DNA of 64,000 nucleotides from Streptomyces sp. NRRL B-3428 (lineage in GTDB: Bacteria; Actinomycetota; Actinomycetes; Streptomycetales; Streptomycetaceae), in NCBI GenBank assembly GCA_000721375.1, contig JOGW01000009.1:1-64000 (forward strand), read 5' to 3'. Made by a program: the position numbers and the translations under genes. Under the pieces are notes generated by a model that searched no databases, was not told where the DNA came from, and worked only from the letters and a program-made list of their open reading frames with translations. Of this stretch, positions 1 to 7,795 are shown piece after piece. Position 1 is the first letter of the stretch, and the number at the start of each line of letters is the position of its first letter.

Positions 1-98
1 AGGGCGCCCCGATCGCGGGCATCGGTGTGGCCGGCGCCCCGTCCGGCGACATCGACGAGAAGATCGCCCAGGCCGGCGTCGCCGCGCTGAACAAGTAA
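1..98 (+). CDS. GlcG/HbpS-family heme-binding protein, C-terminal fragment
   Basis: Only the last 31 codons are present; the gene begins before the window and ends at TAA (96-98). The visible tail contains a GIGVAGAPSGDIDEKIAQAG stretch. This Gly/Ala-rich turn followed by an amphipathic helix is typical of the end of GlcG/HbpS (DUF336) proteins, small secreted or cytosolic heme-binding proteins that in Streptomyces can sense redox stress. The fragment is too short to place heme ligands or a signal peptide, so the family is a pattern match and the exact role is unknown. Confidence 0.6.
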   Translation, partial: GAPIAGIGVAGAPSGDIDEKIAQAGVAALNK

Positions 99-185
99 GC
101 AGTACCGGTTGGGGTGTTGAGGGGTGCCGCTCTGCAACGCGGCATCCCTCACCCAAACCACCCATACCCCCCATATGATCGCCGG

Positions 186-1637
186 GTGCCCCACCACTCG
201 GCAGTCTCCTTCGCACCCACGGTCCTCCCCCGAGCTCTCGGCTTCGCTCGAGCAGGGGGGACCCCCCTGACCGTGGGCGTCGTCGTTTCCGGCCTGCTGC
301 TCGCGGCCTGCGCCGGCTCCGGGGTGCAGGGCACCCCGGGCGCACCCGGGCTGCGCGACCCGTACTTCCGGCTGCTCGGCAACGGCGGCTACGACGTCAC
401 CCACTACGGGATCGCGCTCGATTACGACCCGTCGGAAGAGAAGCTGACCGGCGAGACCGTCATCACCGCCAAGGCGAAGAAGAGCCTGAGCTCCTTCAAT
501 CTCGACCTCCACGGCCTCGACGTCGACTCCGTCTCGGTCCAGAACAAGGCCGCACGCTTCAACCGCGCCGCCGACGAGCTCACGATCCGCCCCGACGACG
601 AACTCCCCGAGGGCTCCACCTTCGTCACCCGTGTCCGCTACTCCGGCGAACCGAAGACGATCACCGATGCCGACGGCTCCGAAGAGGGCTGGCTCCCCGA
701 CGGCGACGGCACGCTCGCGCTCGGCGAACCGACCGGCTCGAAGGCCTGGTTCCCCGGCAACCACCACCCGAGCGACAAGGCCGCGTACGACATCTCCGTC
801 ACCGTCCCCGATGGCCTGAAGGCCGTCTCCAACGGCGAGTTGACGTCCGAGAAGCCCGCGGGAGCCGGCCGTACGGTCTTCGTCTGGCACAGCGCCGAAC
901 CCATGGCCAGCTATGTCGCCACCGTCGCGATCGGCCCGTACGAGACGAAGAGCTCGAAGACGGACGAGGGCCTGCCCGTGTTCACGGCGGTGGACCCCGC
1001 CGAGAGCGGGGCGAGCGCCGAAGTCCTCGCGCGGATCCCCGAGATCATGAAGTGGTCCGAGGAGTACTTCGGCCCGTACCCGTTCTCCTCCACCGGCGCG
1101 ATCGTCGCCCCCGCCGGCGCCGCGGGCTACGCCCTGGAGACCCAGACCAAGCCCGTCTTCCCCGGCGCCCCCGACACCGAGACCCTCGTCCACGAACTCG
1201 CCCACCAGTGGTACGGCAACTCCGTGACGCCGAAGTCCTGGCAGGACATGTGGCTCAACGAGGGCTTCGCCACGTACGCGGAATGGCTCTGGGGCGAGGA
1301 CCACGGGGGCGATACGGCGCAGGAGACCTTCGACGCGCTGTACGCGAGCGACGCCGACGACGACATCTGGGCCTTTCCGCCGGCGAAGCCTACGGACGCC
1401 TCGGTCATCTCGGACCCCCCGGTCTACCAGCGCGGCGCGATGGTGCTCCACAAGGTGCGCGAGGCCGTCGGTGACGACACCTTCTTCGCGCTCATCGAGG
1501 ACTGGGCCACCGAGTACCACCATGGCAACGCGGACACGGCGGACTTCACGGCGTACGCGGAGCAGGAGAGCGGCAAGGACCTGGACTCGGTCTGGGGACC
1601 CTGGCTGTACGGGGACGGCAAGCCCAAGTCGCCCTGA
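186..1637 (+). CDS. M1-family zinc metallopeptidase lipoprotein
   Basis: This is a secreted aminopeptidase-type enzyme of 483 residues. The zinc site is clear: HELAH, followed after the usual spacing by NEGF, whose Glu is the third ligand. An N-terminal beta-sandwich (about residues 50-250) precedes it, and an aromatic-rich C-terminal helical part follows. A lipobox (LLLAAC) near residue 40 predicts anchoring to the outer face of the membrane. I chose GTG 186 because a TATGAT -10 box lies 6 nt upstream, the arrangement of a leaderless transcript; an upstream GTG at 114 is in frame. Residues about 13-27 are encoded by a dispersed repeat, so the N-region of the signal peptide is repeat-derived. 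The long C-terminal domain of PepN-type M1 enzymes is absent. Confidence 0.88.
   Translation: MPHHSAVSFAPTVLPRALGFARAGGTPLTVGVVVSGLLLAACAGSGVQGTPGAPGLRDPYFRLLGNGGYDVTHYGIALDYDPSEEKLTGETVITAKAKKSLSSFNLDLHGLDVDSVSVQNKAARFNRAADELTIRPDDELPEGSTFVTRVRYSGEPKTITDADGSEEGWLPDGDGTLALGEPTGSKAWFPGNHHPSDKAAYDISVTVPDGLKAVSNGELTSEKPAGAGRTVFVWHSAEPMASYVATVAIGPYETKSSKTDEGLPVFTAVDPAESGASAEVLARIPEIMKWSEEYFGPYPFSSTGAIVAPAGAAGYALETQTKPVFPGAPDTETLVHELAHQWYGNSVTPKSWQDMWLNEGFATYAEWLWGEDHGGDTAQETFDALYASDADDDIWAFPPAKPTDASVISDPPVYQRGAMVLHKVREAVGDDTFFALIEDWATEYHHGNADTADFTAYAEQESGKDLDSVWGPWLYGDGKPKSP
216..277. repeat. Dispersed palindromic repeat, copy 1 (inside signal-peptide coding region)
   Basis: The outer arms CCCACGGTC (216-224) and GACCGTGGG (269-277) are perfect inverted repeats. 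Between them lies a GC-rich core with AGCTCTCGGCTTCG, then CTCGAGCAGGGG. About 40 of 44 bases (223-266) match a second copy at 62378-62421, which sits inside a MITE. Cores of this kind recur in Streptomyces intergenic DNA as I remember it. Here the core is translated as part of the lipoprotein signal peptide. Confidence 0.75.
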
Positions 1638-1645
1638 GCGCCCTG

Positions 1646-2494
1646 CTACGGGGCGGTGTGCAGCAGGATCGCGGCTGCCGCCACTTCCCAGGCCGCCTCC
1701 GGAATCTCATGCCCGGTCCGCTCCAGCGCCACGAGCCGTGCGCCCGGGATCGCCGCCGCAAGTGCCGCACCGTGCTCGTACGGGAAGAGCGGATCCTCCG
1801 TGCCATGGAGCACGAGTGTCGGTGTGCTCACCGCGGCGAGCTGCTCATGCGAGGCGCCGGCGCCCTCGACCAGGAAGTGGTTCATCGCCGAGGCCATGCT
1901 GCTCGTGCGGTCGTACGCCCGGCCGATGAGCGCGCGCACGGCCTCCGCCTCGAAGGTGCGCGAAGGGGCCGCGTACAGCCGGGCGTCCTCGACCAGGTAG
2001 TCGAGCACGGCCTCGCGGTCGGACCAGTCGGGCTCCGGCGGCGGCGCCGAGAAGGCGGCCGCCAACTCCTTGGACATCGGCGGGAGTTCGTCCCCGCCCG
2101 CCGTCGTCGACATCAGGGTGAGCGTGGTGACCCGCTCGGGGTGGCCGACCACCAGCGCCTGGGCGATCCCGCCGCCCATCGACAGACCGACGACATGCGC
2201 GCTCGCCAGGCCCAGGGCGTCGAGCACGCCCACCGCGTCCGAGACGAGGTCGTCGCCCGTGTACCCGGGTGCGCCGGGCTCGTACGTGACGGACTCGCCC
2301 GTGTCGCGATGGTCGTAGCGGATGACGAACCGGGGCCCGGCGGCGAGGAGTTCGCACAAGCCGTCCTCCCACCAGTCCATCGAGGCCCCGCCGCCCATGA
2401 TGAGCAGGACGGCGGGATCGGTCTGCTCCCCGAAGGTCTCGACGCACAGCTCGACCCCGTCGACCTGCAGCAACCTCTTGTTCCGCGGGGTCAT
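1646..2494 (-). CDS. alpha/beta hydrolase
   Basis: A 282-residue alpha/beta-hydrolase-fold enzyme. The nucleophile elbow GLSMGGG holds the catalytic Ser. The acid is the Asp in HGTEDPLFP and the base is the His in RTGHEIPE near the C-terminus. An oxyanion-type turn (MGGGASMDWW) sits near the N-terminus. No signal peptide is visible. The start is ATG 2494, with GGAG 8 nt upstream and only 10 bp after the stop of the serine hydrolase gene; an upstream in-frame ATG would overlap that gene. The two hydrolases form one operon divergent from a MerR gene, so ester or amide detoxification is plausible, but the substrate cannot be read. Confidence 0.88.
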   Translation of the reverse strand: MTPRNKRLLQVDGVELCVETFGEQTDPAVLLIMGGGASMDWWEDGLCELLAAGPRFVIRYDHRDTGESVTYEPGAPGYTGDDLVSDAVGVLDALGLASAHVVGLSMGGGIAQALVVGHPERVTTLTLMSTTAGGDELPPMSKELAAAFSAPPPEPDWSDREAVLDYLVEDARLYAAPSRTFEAEAVRALIGRAYDRTSSMASAMNHFLVEGAGASHEQLAAVSTPTLVLHGTEDPLFPYEHGAALAAAIPGARLVALERTGHEIPEAAWEVAAAAILLHTAP

Positions 2495-2504
2495 TGCCTG
2501 CTCC

Positions 2505-3737
2505 TCACTCGTCGGCGGCCTGGTAGAGCGTGGCCCAGAAGTCATGGATGAGCCGCGGTGAGTTCTGGTTCGAGAGCCCCACCTGGGTGAACAGGATGCC
2601 CGTGATGCCGCTTGCGGGGTCGGCGTACGCGGTGGTGCCGGTGCCGCCGTCCCAGCCGAACTGGCCGACGGGCGCGTAGTCGCCGCGGAACGTGCGCACG
2701 GCCATCCCGAAGCCCCAGCCGCCGTGCTGGCCCATGCCGGGGGAGTAGTGGGCGACGCTGCGGTACATCGCGGTCCGCGCGGCCAGCAGCTCCGGGCTCA
2801 GGCGGTTGGTGGTCATCAGCTCCACGGCGGCCCGGGACAGGATCCGCCGGCCGTTGTGCACACCGCCGTTGAGCAGCATCCGGAAGTAGGCGTGGTAGTC
2901 GTCCACGGTGGAGGCGAGCCCGCCGCCCGCGCCCTGGAACTCCGGCGGGCTGCTGAGCCGCCCGCCCTCGGCCTCGTCCCACACGTGGAACTCCCCGGTC
3001 ACCGGGTCGGGCCCGTACTGCGGCGGCAGCCGGTCGATCTTCGCGGCCGGCACATGGAAGCCGGTGTCCTGCATGCCCAGCGGGTCGAGCACACGCTCGC
3101 GCAGGAACTCCTCAAGAGGCCGGTCCGCGATCCGTGAGACGAGCACCCCGGTCACCTCGCTGGCCAGGTCGTACTGCCACCGCTCGCCGGGCTGGTACTG
3201 CAGCGGCAGCTCGCCGAGCTTGCGCATCCACTCGTCCTGGTGGGGCGCGAGACCGGAGGCGATGCTGTAGTCGGTGGCCTCGAAGGTCGCGGTGCGGATG
3301 GGGGACACCATCAGCTCGAAGTCCACGCCGAGCCCGAACGTGCAGGTCAGCAAGTCCCTTACGGTGATGGGCCGTCGGGCGGGCACCGTCTCGTCGAGCG
3401 GACCGTCCGGCCGCTTGAGCACCTTGCGGTCGGCGAGTTCGGGCAGCCACTCGTCGACCGGGTCGTCCAGGCGCATCCGGCACTCGTCGAGCAGCACCAT
3501 CGCCGCTGCCATGGTGACCGGCTTGGACACCGAGGCCATACGGAAGATGGTGTCCCGTGCCATCGCGGCGCCGCCCTCGTGGCGCATCGTCCCGAGCGCC
3601 TCGACATGGGCCTCGCCGTCACCCCGGCTCACCAGGGCGACGAGGCCGGGGATCCGCTTCGACTCGACGTGCCCTGCCAGCGTCTCGCGCAGCCGGCTCA
3701 ACCCCGCTGCGGAGAAGCCGCTGTTGCCCGTTGCCAT
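2505..3737 (-). CDS. class C beta-lactamase-family serine hydrolase
   Basis: A 410-residue member of the Pfam beta-lactamase (AmpC/esterase) family. The catalytic SxxK is visible as SVSK in ASVSKPVT (about residue 70), and a Tyr-containing motif is in WQYDLASEV. A C-terminal WDGGTGTTAY segment takes the place of the KTG box, as in esterases and D-aminopeptidases of the family. No signal peptide is visible, which argues for a cytosolic esterase rather than a secreted lactamase. It starts at ATG 3737 and is the first gene of a two-gene operon with the alpha/beta hydrolase. Its promoter carries a MerR-like operator. True beta-lactam hydrolysis seems unlikely. Confidence 0.87.
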   Translation of the reverse strand: MATGNSGFSAAGLSRLRETLAGHVESKRIPGLVALVSRGDGEAHVEALGTMRHEGGAAMARDTIFRMASVSKPVTMAAAMVLLDECRMRLDDPVDEWLPELADRKVLKRPDGPLDETVPARRPITVRDLLTCTFGLGVDFELMVSPIRTATFEATDYSIASGLAPHQDEWMRKLGELPLQYQPGERWQYDLASEVTGVLVSRIADRPLEEFLRERVLDPLGMQDTGFHVPAAKIDRLPPQYGPDPVTGEFHVWDEAEGGRLSSPPEFQGAGGGLASTVDDYHAYFRMLLNGGVHNGRRILSRAAVELMTTNRLSPELLAARTAMYRSVAHYSPGMGQHGGWGFGMAVRTFRGDYAPVGQFGWDGGTGTTAYADPASGITGILFTQVGLSNQNSPRLIHDFWATLYQAADE

Positions 3738-3780
3738 GATGATTCCCCTGTCCCCGATGATGGATCTCCGTGCCCCGCCG

Positions 3781-3811
3781 AGACTGCACCCTGACCCAAG
3801 GTCAACCTCAA
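3781..3811 (-). promoter_or_regulatory. MerR-type promoter/operator of the hydrolase operon
   Basis: Read on the minus strand, a TTGAGG -35 box (3806-3811) is followed by a 19-bp spacer and a CAGTCT -10 box (3781-3786). The spacer contains the perfect inverted repeat TGACC-TTG-GGTCA (3792-3804). An over-long spacer holding a dyad is the classic target of MerR activators, and the adjacent divergent gene encodes a MerR protein. Confidence 0.55.
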
Positions 3812-3907
3812 CCCCCTCAGGATGACCTTGTGTTGAGCATCACAGGGCTCACGGGTCTCTCCCGGAAAGTGCAGGTGAATGTGGACGGGTCTACGTACGC
3901 TGAACCG

Positions 3908-4684
3908 ATGGCAGCGGGGCGCACGATCGGTCAGGCAGCGGCATTCGTAGGTGTCACGGTGAAGACGGTGCGCCACTATCACCGGCTCGGACTCGTGGCG
4001 GAACCGGAGCGCGACCACTCCGGATACCGCCGATACGGGTCCGCGGACCTGCTCCGGCTCGTGCAGGTCCGGACGCTGGCCGCGGCAGGGGTGCCGCTGG
4101 CCGAGATCGGCGAACTGCTCGACGCCGATCCCGAGGAGTTCGCCGTCGCCCTTGTCGACGTCCGTCGGCGGCTCACCGACCGGATCGACGAGCTGCTCGC
4201 CCGGCGTGACACCCTCCATCAACTCACGCAGGGCGACCGGATGTTGCTGCCTCACCGGGCCTGCGCCCTCCTGGACCGGCTCACCGCTCTCGGCTTCTGC
4301 CCCGACTATGTGGCCTCCCAGCGGGAGGCCCTTGTCCTGTCAAGGACTTTGGCCCCGGATGTCTTCGACGCCTTTCTGACCCACTTCGAACACCGCCTCG
4401 GGGACCCCGAGTTCGTGGAGCTGACCCACCGCACCTGGGAAGCGAGGAGCTGGGATCCGGGTGATCCGCGGATCGAGCCGCTGGCCGCCGAGATGGCCGA
4501 GAACCTGTTGTCCGACCGCTCGCTCCTGACGCTGCCCGCCGCGTTCCTCGACCAGCCCGATGCCGTTGCCCGGTACGGCCTCGTCAACCACCATGGAGAG
4601 GACGGGATGCCTGCCGTGGCCCGGTTGAAGTCGCTGATCGAGGCGAAGCTGCGGGCGGCCGGGATCGACGTACCGCGGCAGTGA
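3908..4684 (+). CDS. MerR-family transcriptional regulator
   Basis: A 258-residue regulator. The N-terminal winged helix-turn-helix (TIGQAAAFVGVTVKTVRHYHRLGL, wing SGYRRY) is canonical MerR, followed by the dimerisation helix (VQVRTLAAAGVPLAEIGELL). The C-terminal 150 residues look like a ligand-sensing domain and contain scattered Cys and His but no clear metal-binding loop. The start is ATG 3908, with TACGCT (3896-3901) six bases upstream, which suggests a leaderless transcript; the frame is open further upstream without conservation. It is divergent from the two-hydrolase operon, which it probably controls through the dyad at 3792-3804. The inducer is unknown. Confidence 0.88.
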   Translation: MAAGRTIGQAAAFVGVTVKTVRHYHRLGLVAEPERDHSGYRRYGSADLLRLVQVRTLAAAGVPLAEIGELLDADPEEFAVALVDVRRRLTDRIDELLARRDTLHQLTQGDRMLLPHRACALLDRLTALGFCPDYVASQREALVLSRTLAPDVFDAFLTHFEHRLGDPEFVELTHRTWEARSWDPGDPRIEPLAAEMAENLLSDRSLLTLPAAFLDQPDAVARYGLVNHHGEDGMPAVARLKSLIEAKLRAAGIDVPRQ

Positions 4685-4693
4685 GGGGCGCCC

Positions 4694-5197
4694 TCAGAGC
4701 TCCTTGCGAAGGACGCTGCAGGGCCGGTTGCGTTCCCGGTCCTCACGATGCCCGATGACGAGATAGCCGAGCGCCGACCAGAACGCCATCGCCCGCGGAT
4801 TGTTCTGCAGCACGGCCAGCTTCACGCCCCCGCGCCCCGCGCCCCGGAAACGGTCCTCGACGAGTCCGGCCAACTGCTTGCCGTAACCCTGCCGTTGAGG
4901 CGCGACCATGAGCAGCCCGATCCATGGATCGGGGTCGGCCGGGTCCGGGTGGTGCGCAAGGGTGATCGCGATCCCGACGAGCAGGCCCTCGCTGCGGGCG
5001 AGCAGCACTTCGGTGTCAGGGTGCTGCAACTCCCGTGCGAGCTCGGTGGCGACCTCGCCGATCCCGATGTCGTCCGGGTCGGGGAAGTCACCGCTGAGCG
5101 CGAAGAAGGCACGGTTGGCGGCGTACAGGCCGGTGATCTCGGTGAGCAGGGCGCCGGGCAGAGCGCCGTCCACGGGGCGCAGCGAGTCGAGGATCAT
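4694..5197 (-). CDS. GNAT-family N-acetyltransferase
   Basis: A 167-residue single-domain GNAT. The acetyl-CoA pyrophosphate loop is visible as QRQGYG in a MVAPQRQGYGKQL context (about residue 97), followed by the motif-B region VLQNNPRAMAFWSALGY. No partner domain is present. A TACGCT box lies 7 nt upstream of the ATG on the minus strand (plus-strand 5205-5210), suggesting leaderless expression. It is convergent with the MerR gene (10 bp apart). The substrate (small molecule or protein N-terminus) cannot be inferred. Confidence 0.87.
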   Translation of the reverse strand: MILDSLRPVDGALPGALLTEITGLYAANRAFFALSGDFPDPDDIGIGEVATELARELQHPDTEVLLARSEGLLVGIAITLAHHPDPADPDPWIGLLMVAPQRQGYGKQLAGLVEDRFRGAGRGGVKLAVLQNNPRAMAFWSALGYLVIGHREDRERNRPCSVLRKEL

Positions 5198-5296
5198 GCC
5201 CGCCAGCGTACGGAGTGACGGGGCGCGCGATGCTCCGATGGGGCGTCGGCCGCTCGGCTACCTTGGGTTTGGCGCAGCTTGAACGGTGGAGGCGTT

Positions 5297-5980
5297 ATGT
5301 CATCGAGCGAGGGCGAGGCCTTTGGTAACGACCTGGGGCCCACCGGCAACAACTTGCCTGAGACCATGACCTGGGAGGAGTACGAGCAGCTTACCGACGA
5401 GCTCGCCGAAAGCATCGAGCTATGGCAGGGCGCGGTGGTGTGGAACCGACGTGGCCCAAGCGAGCACCAGCGCTTTTCCGTACGGATGCGCAACGCGCTC
5501 GAATCCGACGCTCGCCGCGCCATGCGCGGGGGTGCTGACGATGAGCCGAGGGGCTGCTGGGAGGTGGACGTGGAGACCAATGTCTTCTTCACGCCCGACA
5601 AGTCCAGCTTCGTCACACCCGACTTCTTGGTCCGTCGTTGTCTGGCCCGCGGTGTAGACCTCTTCGCCGAGGACACTGTCCTGGTGGGCGAGGTCCTCTC
5701 CGGCTCGGACACCGCCAAGCGCAGGCGGTGGAGGATGGACCGGTACGCGGAGGCCGGTATCCCTTGGTACTGGGAGGTCGAGCTCGATTCAGGCGGGAGC
5801 TGGGACATCACGTCGGTACGGGCGTATGAGCTGGTCACCATCGACCAGTCCGATATCGCCGTCAAGCCGCTCCGCCCCGTTCTGTACGCACCAGTCGGCG
5901 AGTGGGAGCCGGACGGTCTCGATATCGCGTTCCCCGAGCCCTTCTCGATCAACATCACCTGGGACGACCTGGCGTTCTGA
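5297..5980 (+). CDS. Uma2-family PD-(D/E)xK endonuclease-like protein
   Basis: A 227-residue protein of the Uma2 (DUF820) family, a restriction-endonuclease-like fold abundant in Streptomyces and cyanobacteria. The N-terminal helix MTWEEYEQL, the VETNVFFT strand, the PDFLV motif (catalytic Asp), the GEVLS Glu and a downstream basic WRMDRY helix with GIPWYWEVEL are all in family order. I prefer ATG 5297 because GGTGGAGG lies just upstream; a TTG 18 bp earlier is in frame. It stands alone between a GNAT and terD. The biological role of the family is unsettled. Confidence 0.85.
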   Translation: MSSSEGEAFGNDLGPTGNNLPETMTWEEYEQLTDELAESIELWQGAVVWNRRGPSEHQRFSVRMRNALESDARRAMRGGADDEPRGCWEVDVETNVFFTPDKSSFVTPDFLVRRCLARGVDLFAEDTVLVGEVLSGSDTAKRRRWRMDRYAEAGIPWYWEVELDSGGSWDITSVRAYELVTIDQSDIAVKPLRPVLYAPVGEWEPDGLDIAFPEPFSINITWDDLAF

Positions 5981-6003
5981 GACGTATCCGGACATAAACG
6001 GGA

Positions 6004-6034
6004 CTGGGCCCCCGGTACGAAACCGAGGGCCCAG
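6004..6034. terminator. Bidirectional terminator between Uma2 gene and terD
   Basis: Perfect arms CTGGGCCC (6004-6011) and GGGCCCAG (6027-6034), with additional CCGGT/ACCG pairing inside. The hairpin lies between two convergent genes. There is no long U tract, as is common for Streptomyces terminators. Confidence 0.7.
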
Positions 6035-6058
6035 CAAACGTCGACGAGCAGTCAGACC

Positions 6059-6634
6059 TCAGAGGTTGACGCCGAAGTCCTGCGCGATGCCCGCGAGGCC
6101 CGAGGCGTAGCCCTGGCCGACGGCGCGGAACTTCCACTCGGCGCCGTTGCGGTACAGCTCGCCGAAGACCATCGCGGTCTCGGTGGCCGCGTCCTCGGAG
6201 AGGTCGTAGCGGGCGATCTCGGTGCCGCCGGCCTGGTTGACGATGCGGATGTAGGCGTTCCGCACCTGGCCGAAGTTCTGCGAGCGGGTCTCCGCGTCGT
6301 AGATCGAGACCGGGAAGACGATCTTGTCGACCTCGGCCGGCAGGGCCGCCAGGTTGACGTTGATCGCCTCGTCGTCGCCCGCGCCCTCGCCGGAGCGGTT
6401 GTCGCCGGTGTGCACGATGGACTGGTCCGGCGTCGCCTTGTTGTTGAAGAAGACGAAGTGCGCGTCCGAGAAGACCTTGCCGTCGGCCTTCACCGCGATC
6501 GCCGAGGCGTCGAGGTCGAAGTCGGTGCCGGTGGTGGTGCGGACGTCCCAGCCGAGGCCCACGGTGACGGCGGTCAGACCCGGCGCCTCCTTGGTGAGCG
6601 AGACATTGCCGCCCTTGGACAGGCTTACAGCCAT
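6059..6634 (-). CDS. terD: TerD-family tellurium-resistance/stress protein
   Basis: A 191-residue TerD-domain protein. Family signatures are [18 protein letters not shown] at the start, VGLGWDV, the calcium-site loop [29 protein letters not shown] and [19 protein letters not shown]. TerD proteins bind Ca2+ and belong to membrane-associated stress complexes; Streptomyces carries many paralogues linked to development and oxidative stress, so tellurite resistance itself is not implied. The gene is single, without the rest of a ter operon. It is divergent from nagK across a 189-bp regulatory region. Confidence 0.93.
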   Translation of the reverse strand: MAVSLSKGGNVSLTKEAPGLTAVTVGLGWDVRTTTGTDFDLDASAIAVKADGKVFSDAHFVFFNNKATPDQSIVHTGDNRSGEGAGDDEAINVNLAALPAEVDKIVFPVSIYDAETRSQNFGQVRNAYIRIVNQAGGTEIARYDLSEDAATETAMVFGELYRNGAEWKFRAVGQGYASGLAGIAQDFGVNL

Positions 6635-6742
6635 GGAGGTCCCTTTCCCCTAGGTGTGATGCGGATGCTCCGCATGTCGTCGAAGCTACCGTCACAGGGG
6701 TTAACGCAGGCGGCCCCCTCCAGGTTCCACCTGCCCTTTACT

Positions 6743-6758
6743 TTCTTTGCCGAAAGAA
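6743..6758. promoter_or_regulatory. Palindrome in terD/nagK intergenic region
   Basis: TTCTTT-GCCG-AAAGAA is a perfect 6-bp inverted repeat that stands out in an AT-rich stretch (CTTTACTTTCTTT) of this GC-rich DNA. It lies about 110 bp upstream of terD and 65 bp upstream of nagK. It may be a repressor or activator site; I cannot assign the factor. Confidence 0.4.
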
Positions 6759-6780
6759 TGCGGCCGCAACCAGGTGGGCA

Positions 6781-6796
6781 AGTGGACTAGACCTTT
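6781..6796 (+). promoter_or_regulatory. DasR-responsive element (dre) before nagKA
   Basis: AGTGGACTAGACCTTT matches the dre consensus core (GGWCTAGACC) of the GntR regulator DasR. Its TAGACC half overlaps the probable -35 box. An 18-bp spacer, a CACACT -10 box (6812-6817) and the GTG start (6824) follow, so the transcript is probably leaderless and repression would be steric. DasR is released by glucosamine-6-phosphate, the downstream product of nagA. Confidence 0.8.
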
Positions 6797-6823
6797 TCCG
6801 GGGAAACGCGCCACACTGTCCCC

Positions 6824-7795
6824 GTGAGACATGTCATCGCCCTGGACGTGGGCGGCACCGGAATGAAAGCCGCCCTGGTCGGGGCGGATGGCGCACTGCT
6901 GCACGAGGCTCGTCGCCCGACCGGACGCGAACGCGGCGCCGAAGCGGTGATCGAGTCGATCCTCGGGTTCGCCGCGGATCTGCGGGCGTACGGCGAAGAG
7001 CAGTACGGGCAGCGGGCCGAGGCGGCCGGCGTCGCGATCCCCGGGATCATCGACTCCGACCGCGGTATCGCCCTGTTCGCCGCCAACCTGGGGTGGAAGG
7101 ACGTCCCCCTGCGGGACCTGCTCCAGGAGCGGCTCGGCATCCCCGTCGCACTCGGCCACGACGTCCGCACGGGCGGGCTCGCCGAGGGGCGGATCGGGGC
7201 CGGGAACGGTGCGGACCGATTCCTGTTCCTGCCGCTCGGCACCGGCATCGCGGGCGCCATCGGGCTCGACGGGAAGATCGAAGCGGGCGCCCACTTCGGC
7301 GCCGGCGAGATCGGTCATGTCGTCGTACGCCCCGGAGGCATCTCCTGCGGCTGCGGCCAGCGCGGCTGCCTGGAGCGCTACGCCAGCGCCTCCGCGGTGA
7401 CCCTGGCCTGGGCCGAGGCCAGCGGCGACCCCGACGCGGACGCCGCCGACTGCGCCAAGGCCGTCGAGTCCGGTGACCCGCGGGCGATCGCGGTCTGGCA
7501 GCACGCGATCGCCGCACTCGCCGACGGCCTCGTCATGGCGATCACCCTGCTCGACCCCCGCATGCTGATCATCGGTGGCGGTCTGGCCGAAGCCGGGGAA
7601 ACCTTGTTCACACCGCTGCGGGCGGCCGTCGAGGAGCGGATCACGTTCCAGTCGCTGCCCACGATCGTCCCCGCGGCCCTCGGGGACACCGCGGGCTGCC
7701 TGGGCGCGGGGCTCCTCGCCTGGGACCTGCTCGAAGCGCATGTGCCCGCCCAGTCCGCTCCCCATGACTCCACCACCACGGAGGTAACCGCCTGA
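6824..7795 (+). CDS. nagK: ROK-family N-acetylglucosamine kinase
   Basis: A 323-residue ROK sugar kinase. The ATP-binding loop LDVGGTGMKAAL is at residues 6-17. The ROK signature with its zinc ligands is seen as GEIGHVVV followed by CGCGQRGCLE. The Asp of GHDVRTG is the likely catalytic base. It phosphorylates cytosolic N-acetylhexosamine to the 6-phosphate. The gene starts with GTG 6824 directly after a leaderless promoter within a dre, and its stop overlaps the nagA start (TGATG), so the two are translationally coupled. GlcNAc is the expected substrate from the neighbourhood; GalNAc or glucose cannot be excluded by sequence. Confidence 0.88.
   Translation: MRHVIALDVGGTGMKAALVGADGALLHEARRPTGRERGAEAVIESILGFAADLRAYGEEQYGQRAEAAGVAIPGIIDSDRGIALFAANLGWKDVPLRDLLQERLGIPVALGHDVRTGGLAEGRIGAGNGADRFLFLPLGTGIAGAIGLDGKIEAGAHFGAGEIGHVVVRPGGISCGCGQRGCLERYASASAVTLAWAEASGDPDADAADCAKAVESGDPRAIAVWQHAIAALADGLVMAITLLDPRMLIIGGGLAEAGETLFTPLRAAVEERITFQSLPTIVPAALGDTAGCLGAGLLAWDLLEAHVPAQSAPHDSTTTEVTA

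Noticed and set aside
2505..3737. Antibiotic-resistance beta-lactamase
   Set aside because: Although in the class C fold, it lacks a signal peptide and a KTG box and is paired with an alpha/beta hydrolase under MerR control. An esterase-type role is more likely.
6059..6634. Tellurite-resistance operon
   Set aside because: A single TerD without TerB, TerC or TerZ is not a resistance operon; Streptomyces has many such lone paralogues.
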